From Aeromicrobium yanjiei (GTDB taxonomy: Bacteria > Actinomycetota > Actinomycetes > Propionibacteriales > Nocardioidaceae): 64,000 nucleotides of DNA. Positions 60,199 through 64,000 of this stretch are shown here, one piece after another; the first letter of the stretch is position 1, and the number at the start of each line of letters is the position of its first letter. The stretch spans positions 2,790,001 to 2,854,000 of the forward strand of contig NZ_CP045737.1 of NCBI RefSeq assembly GCF_009649075.1, written 5' to 3'. The position numbers and the translations under genes were made by a program. The notes beneath the pieces were generated by a model. That model was not told the DNA's origin, searched no databases, and saw only the letters and a list, made by a program, of their open reading frames with translations.

Positions 60199-61775
60199 CC
60201 GGCGGCGGTCTCGATCCGCGGGAACAGCGATGCGGGCTTGGTGATCGTCGAGCCCGCGGGCAGCTGGTCCCACGCGGCGACCGCGTCGATGCGCTGATCG
60301 GCCAGCGCGCCCAGGTCGGCCTCGGCCCCCAGCGAGTCCCACAGCACCGCGGACGCCTTGGGCATCACGGGGTTGAGCAGCACTGCGAGGACGCGCAGGC
60401 CCTCGGCGGTGGTGTGCAGGATCGTGGCGAGGCGGTCGCCGTCAGGATCCTCCTTCGCGACCTTCCACGGGGCCTGCTCGGTGATGTAGCCGTTGAGCCC
60501 GTCGACGATCCGCCAGATCGCGGTGAGCGCGTCCTGCGGGGCGACCGCCTCGATCGCGGCGTCCGCATCGCGTACGGCCTCAGCCACGGTGTCGATCACG
60601 ACCGTCTCGGCGTCGGTGCGCGCGCCGGGTGCCGGGAGCGTCCCGTCGAAGTACTTGCCGATCATCGCCGCGACCCGGGACGCGAGGTTGCCGAAGCCGT
60701 TGGCGAGCTCCGCGTGGTAGCGCGCGCTGATGTCCTCCCACGAGATCGAGCCGTCGGACCCGAACGTCAGGGCGCGCGCGAAGTAGTAGCGGTAGGCGTC
60801 GGAGCCGAAGGTGTCGACGATCTCGTCGGGACGGATGCCGTTGGCCTTGGACTTGCTCATCTTCTGACCGCCGACCAGCAGCCAGCCGTGGGCGAACACC
60901 TGGTGCGGCACGGGCTGGCCCGCGGCCATCAGCATCGCGGGCCAGATGACAGCGTGGAAGCGGGCGATGTCCTTGCCGACGATGTGGATGTTGGCGGGCC
61001 AGATCTTCTCGAACCGCTCGGGGTCGCTGCCGTAGCCGATCGCCGTCACGTAGTTGAGCAGCGCCTCGACCCAGACGTACATCACGTGCTTGTCGTCCCA
61101 CGGCACGGCGATGCCCCAGTCGAACGTCGAGCGCGAGATCGACAGGTCCTTGAGGCCGCGCGACACGAACGAGATGACCTCGTTGCGGGCCGACTCGGGC
61201 TGGATGAACGTCGGGTTGGCCTCGTAGAAGTCGAGCAGCTTCTGCTGGTAGTCGCTGAGACGGAAGAAGTAGTTCTCCTCGGTCATGTGCTCGACCCGGC
61301 TGCCGTCGAGCGTCGAGACCTTGAAGCCCTCGTCGTCGCCCTCGCCGTCGGCGACGTCGTCATCGCTGACGAACTCCTCGCTGCCGACGCTGTACCAGCC
61401 GCTGAACGAGCCCTTGTAGACCGCGTCCCGCTGGTGGAGGTCCTGCCAGAACGCCTGGGAACCCTCGAGGTGACGCTGCTCGGTCGTGCGGATGAAGTCG
61501 TCGTTGGCGACGTCGATCGTCTTGAGGAGCGGCTTCCACTCCTCCTCGACGAGCCTGTCGACCCACTCCTGCGGCGAGACGCCGTTGGCCTCGGCCTTGC
61601 GCAGGACCTTCTGGCCGTGCTCGTCGGTGCCGGTGAGGTACCAGACGTCCTCACCGCGCTGGCGGTGCCACCTGGTGATGATGTCGCCCATGACCGTCGT
61701 GTAGCCGTGCCCGATGTGGGGCGCGTCGTTGACGTAGTAGATGGGCGTGGTCACGTAGAACGTTTGGTCGGACAC
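60195..61775 (-). CDS. metG: Methionyl-tRNA synthetase
   Basis: This 526-aa class-I synthetase has the HIGH motif PHIGHGYTT and KMSKS in GGQKMSKSKANGI, with a C-terminal anticodon domain. It lacks the C-terminal dimerisation extension found in E. coli, as is normal for actinobacteria. The insertion between the catalytic halves has a run of acidic residues (DDDVADGEGDDEG). GTG 61775 lies 6 nt after TAGGAT, so the mRNA is probably leaderless. Confidence 0.97.
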   Translation of the reverse strand: MSDQTFYVTTPIYYVNDAPHIGHGYTTVMGDIITRWHRQRGEDVWYLTGTDEHGQKVLRKAEANGVSPQEWVDRLVEEEWKPLLKTIDVANDDFIRTTEQRHLEGSQAFWQDLHQRDAVYKGSFSGWYSVGSEEFVSDDDVADGEGDDEGFKVSTLDGSRVEHMTEENYFFRLSDYQQKLLDFYEANPTFIQPESARNEVISFVSRGLKDLSISRSTFDWGIAVPWDDKHVMYVWVEALLNYVTAIGYGSDPERFEKIWPANIHIVGKDIARFHAVIWPAMLMAAGQPVPHQVFAHGWLLVGGQKMSKSKANGIRPDEIVDTFGSDAYRYYFARALTFGSDGSISWEDISARYHAELANGFGNLASRVAAMIGKYFDGTLPAPGARTDAETVVIDTVAEAVRDADAAIEAVAPQDALTAIWRIVDGLNGYITEQAPWKVAKEDPDGDRLATILHTTAEGLRVLAVLLNPVMPKASAVLWDSLGAEADLGALADQRIDAVAAWDQLPAGSTITKPASLFPRIETAAG

Positions 61776-61787
61776 CCCTTGATCCTA
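61776..61787 (-). promoter_or_regulatory. Leaderless promoter of metG
   Basis: Minus-strand TAGGAT (61787-61782), then 6 nt, then GTG 61775. Confidence 0.6.
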
Positions 61788-61806
61788 GTGGGGCGCGCGG
61801 ACGGGG

Positions 61807-62634
61807 CTACGAGTGCGCGGCGTCGTAGACATCCTTCTTGCGGACGCCCGTCTCGCCGGCGACCTGCTCGATCGCGTCCTTGCGGCTGAGGCCGTCGCCC
61901 TGCCGGGCCGCGACCAGCTCGCGCAGGTCCTCGGGGGCGTACGTCCGGGACTCGGCGACCACTCCCCCGACGACGATCGTCACCTCGCCGCGTACGCCCT
62001 GCTCCTGGCCGGCGGCCCACTCGACGAGCTCGGCGAGGCCACCGCGGGCCACTTCCTCGTACGTCTTGGTGAGCTCGCGGCACACCGCGGCCGGACGGTC
62101 GCCGCCCCACACCTCCGCCATCGCGCGAAGGGACGTCTCGGTGCGGTGGGGCGACTCGAAGAACACCATCGTGCGGCGCTCGGTCGCCAGCTCGGTCAGC
62201 GCGCGGGTGCGTTCGCCGGCCTTGCGGGGGAGGAAGCCCTCGAAGCAGAACCGGTCGACCGGGAGGCCCGAGACCGCCAGGGCGGTGAGCACCGCGGACG
62301 GGCCGGGGATCGCGGTCACCGTCACGTCCGCCTCGATCGCCGCGATGACCAGGCGATAGCCGGGATCGGACACGCTCGGCATGCCCGCGTCGGTCACCAG
62401 CACCACGGTCTGGCCGTCGGCCAGCATCGCGGCGAGCTCGGGGGTGCGACGCTCCTCGTTGCCCTCGAAGTAGGACACGACCCGGCCGCCGATCTCGACG
62501 CCCAGATCGGACGCGAGCCGCTTGAGCCGCCTGGTGTCCTCGGCCGCGACGACGTCCGCGGACACCAGCGCTTCGGCCAGACGTCCGCTCGCGTCGGCGA
62601 CCTGACCGATCGGTGTCGCAGCGAGGATCAGCAT
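61807..62634 (-). CDS. rsmI: 16S rRNA (cytidine-2'-O)-methyltransferase RsmI
   Basis: This 275-aa protein of the tetrapyrrole-methylase fold has LILAATPIGQVADASGR at the N-terminus, EDTRRLKRL, VLVTDAGMPSVSDPGYRLV and FEGFLPRKAGER. It methylates the 2'-OH of C1402 in 16S rRNA. ATG 62634 is preceded by GAGGATGAGGAC. It is divergent to pmt, with repeat family 2 in the spacer. Confidence 0.95.
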   Translation of the reverse strand: MLILAATPIGQVADASGRLAEALVSADVVAAEDTRRLKRLASDLGVEIGGRVVSYFEGNEERRTPELAAMLADGQTVVLVTDAGMPSVSDPGYRLVIAAIEADVTVTAIPGPSAVLTALAVSGLPVDRFCFEGFLPRKAGERTRALTELATERRTMVFFESPHRTETSLRAMAEVWGGDRPAAVCRELTKTYEEVARGGLAELVEWAAGQEQGVRGEVTIVVGGVVAESRTYAPEDLRELVAARQGDGLSRKDAIEQVAGETGVRKKDVYDAAHS

Positions 62635-62660
62635 GTCCTCATCCTCTCAGCCCCCAGCGG

Positions 62661-62814
62661 GCGCGGTGCGTACGCCACCGTTTCCCGTGGGCGCGGTGCG
62701 TACGCCACCATTTCCCGTGGGCGCGGTGCGTACGCCACCTTCTGGCGCCGGATCGGGCCTCATACGGTGGCGTACGCACCGCGGCCCCCGGAGACGGTGG
62801 CGTACGCACCGCGC
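62661..62814. repeat. Repeat family 2: five 30-bp-phased copies of a GTACG-centred palindrome
   Basis: GCGCGGTGCGTACGCCACC is present directly at 62661, 62691 and 62721, with nearly identical 11-bp spacers ending TTTCCCGTGG between them. It is inverted at 62766 and 62796. Both groups keep an exact 30-bp period. Each unit is itself a near-palindrome, and the two groups can pair into one large cruciform. The array fills most of the rsmI-pmt divergent spacer and ends 14 bp before the pmt -10 box. Confidence 0.92.
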
Positions 62815-62827
62815 CACCGGGACGTCC

Positions 62828-62839
62828 TAGTCTTGCGGG
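62828..62839 (+). promoter_or_regulatory. Leaderless promoter of pmt
   Basis: TAGTCT (62828-62833), then 6 nt, then GTG 62840. Confidence 0.6.
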
Positions 62840-64000
62840 GTGACGTCACTGGCCCGCCTGTCCCCGTACAGGTGGTCCGACCGCCTCTGGGGCTGGATCG
62901 GTCCGGTGGCCGTGGCGGTGCTGGCCTTCGTCCTGCGGATCTGGAACGTCGGGTACCCGAACAAGTTCGTCTTCGACGAGACCTACTACGCCAAGGACGC
63001 GTGGTCGCTGCTCCAGCACGGCTACGTCCAGGACTACACCGACAAGGCCGACGCGCAGATCCTCAAGGGCGACCTGTCGGGCGTCTTCACCGGCGAGCCG
63101 TCCTGGATCGTCCACCCCGACGGCGGCAAGTGGCTCATCGCGATCGGCGAGCACTTCTTCGGCTTTGACTCGTTCGGCTGGCGCATCTCCGGCGTCGTGA
63201 TCGGCGCGCTGACGGTGCTGGTGCTGGCCCGTCTCGTGCGCCGCATGACCGGCTCGACGTTCATCGGCTGCCTCGCCGGACTGCTGCTGACGGTGGACGG
63301 CATGCACTTCGTGATGTCCCGCCTGTCCCTGCTCGACATCTTCTTGACGTTCTGGATCGTGTGCGGCGTTGCATGCCTCGACGCCGACCGCGACTGGATC
63401 CGGGCACGGCTGGACCGCTACCACGCACTGCGCCCCTGGCAGCTGGCCGCGGGTCTGTGCCTCGGCATGGCCTGCGCCACCAAGTGGAGCGGTGTGTACG
63501 TCCTCGCGGCGTTCGGCCTGACCTGCGTCGTGTGGGAGGTGCTCGCCCGGATGCGCAATCCGCGCACAGCGATGCACCACGGCTGGGTCCGCACGACGTT
63601 GCGGGTCGGCGTGCCGGCGTTCGCCTCGATCGTCCTGCTCGCGGGCGTCGTCTACCTCGTGTCGTGGACCGGCTTCCTGGTGCACCACGAGGCGTACGAG
63701 GCCCGGTTCGGCCGCGGCTACGGCGACTACTCCAAGCCCTGGGGGGCGTACGTCGATCGGCCGAGCTCGGGCTTCCTGGGCGAGACGTGGGACGCACTGC
63801 GCTCGCTGTGGCACTTCCACGTCATGACGTTCGACTTCCACACCAAGGAGATCGTCAACGCCGAGCCGCACCCCTATCAGTCCCATCCCGGCGGCTGGCT
63901 CCTGCAGTGGCGCCCGGTCGGCGCGGACGCACAGTTCGACCTGCCGAAGACCACCCAGTGCGGGCAGGCCCCCGGCTCGACCTGCATCCGGGAGATCCTC
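62840..64000 (+). CDS. pmt: Polyprenyl-phosphate-mannose protein O-mannosyltransferase, 3' end outside window
   Basis: The first 387 codons of a GT-C enzyme are present. After the first helix, a long loop carries the catalytic DE motif in KFVFDETYYAKDAWSLL. Several helices follow with the family blocks GKWLIAIGEHFFGFDSFGWR and MHFVMSRLSLLDIFLTFW, then CATKWSGVY. It moves mannose from polyprenyl-P-mannose to Ser/Thr of exported proteins. Secreted Thr/Pro-rich proteins encoded here (18735, 44534) are possible targets. GTG 62840 is chosen from the leaderless promoter and homology. The order rsmI/pmt divergent is as in mycobacteria. Confidence 0.95.
   Translation, partial: MTSLARLSPYRWSDRLWGWIGPVAVAVLAFVLRIWNVGYPNKFVFDETYYAKDAWSLLQHGYVQDYTDKADAQILKGDLSGVFTGEPSWIVHPDGGKWLIAIGEHFFGFDSFGWRISGVVIGALTVLVLARLVRRMTGSTFIGCLAGLLLTVDGMHFVMSRLSLLDIFLTFWIVCGVACLDADRDWIRARLDRYHALRPWQLAAGLCLGMACATKWSGVYVLAAFGLTCVVWEVLARMRNPRTAMHHGWVRTTLRVGVPAFASIVLLAGVVYLVSWTGFLVHHEAYEARFGRGYGDYSKPWGAYVDRPSSGFLGETWDALRSLWHFHVMTFDFHTKEIVNAEPHPYQSHPGGWLLQWRPVGADAQFDLPKTTQCGQAPGSTCIREIL

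Noticed and set aside
62661..62814. CRISPR array
   Set aside because: The 30-bp period is suggestive, but the intervals are 11 bp and almost identical, two copies are inverted, and no cas genes are present.

Overview
This window is chromosomal DNA of a very GC-rich actinobacterium. The housekeeping order prs-glmU-tRNA-Gln ... ispE-rsmA-rpfB-tatD-metG-rsmI-pmt is the one known from Mycobacterium and relatives. An Rpf-type cell-wall lytic protein, a SARP regulator, protein O-mannosylation and several leaderless promoters (TAnnnT, 6 nt, then ATG/GTG) point the same way. A Nocardioidaceae-like organism is plausible, but the genus is an inference.

Bases 1-35.4 kb hold a large surface-polysaccharide locus. 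At the left edge are a truncated LCP cell-wall ligase and a WlbB-like N-acetyltransferase, both on the minus strand. A nine-gene plus-strand run follows (1186-16578). It encodes a 1581-aa secreted DUF4082/Ig repeat protein, then nucleotide-sugar enzymes (Gfo/Idh dehydrogenase, SDR epimerase, two DegT aminotransferases, a PglD-like acetyltransferase), a Wzx-like flippase, a double glycosyltransferase fusion and an asparagine-synthetase-like protein. Next come two further glycosyltransferases, a secreted beta-helix protein, a Wzy/WaaL-like O-antigen polymerase/ligase and two Wzz-like proteins. WecB (plus) and a coupled six-gene minus operon follow: wecC, wecG-like, an alpha/alpha-toroid-like protein, a beta-propeller-like protein, WbqC and a PIG-L protein. 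A SARP regulator, an MFS transporter, a small membrane protein and a WbaP/PglC-type initiating sugar transferase close the locus. The gene set suggests lipid-linked repeat units containing amino-uronic acids (ManNAcA and probably a 3-acetamido uronic acid), which are flipped, polymerised and perhaps ligated to peptidoglycan by the LCP protein.

From 35.5 to 49.3 kb, pth-rplY and prs-glmU-tRNA-Gln are separated by a roughly 10-kb insert. It holds a histidine kinase, a degenerate GGDEF-like membrane protein, a processive family-2 glycosyltransferase, a lipoprotein, an OmpR-type response regulator, a GH6 endoglucanase, a secreted repeat protein and a membrane protein. It looks like a regulated beta-glucan (cellulose-like) locus.

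From 49.3 to 64 kb the content is mostly housekeeping. It includes a trans-aconitate-methyltransferase-like gene, two amidases, a MarR regulator with a clear palindromic operator, an ABC-F ATPase, ispE, rsmA, rpfB, tatD, metG, rsmI and the start of a protein mannosyltransferase. Two unrelated families of palindromic repeats occur here. One brackets a DUF559/AbiEi-like gene with two copies on each side. The other is a 30-bp-phased set of five copies in the rsmI/pmt divergent promoter region.
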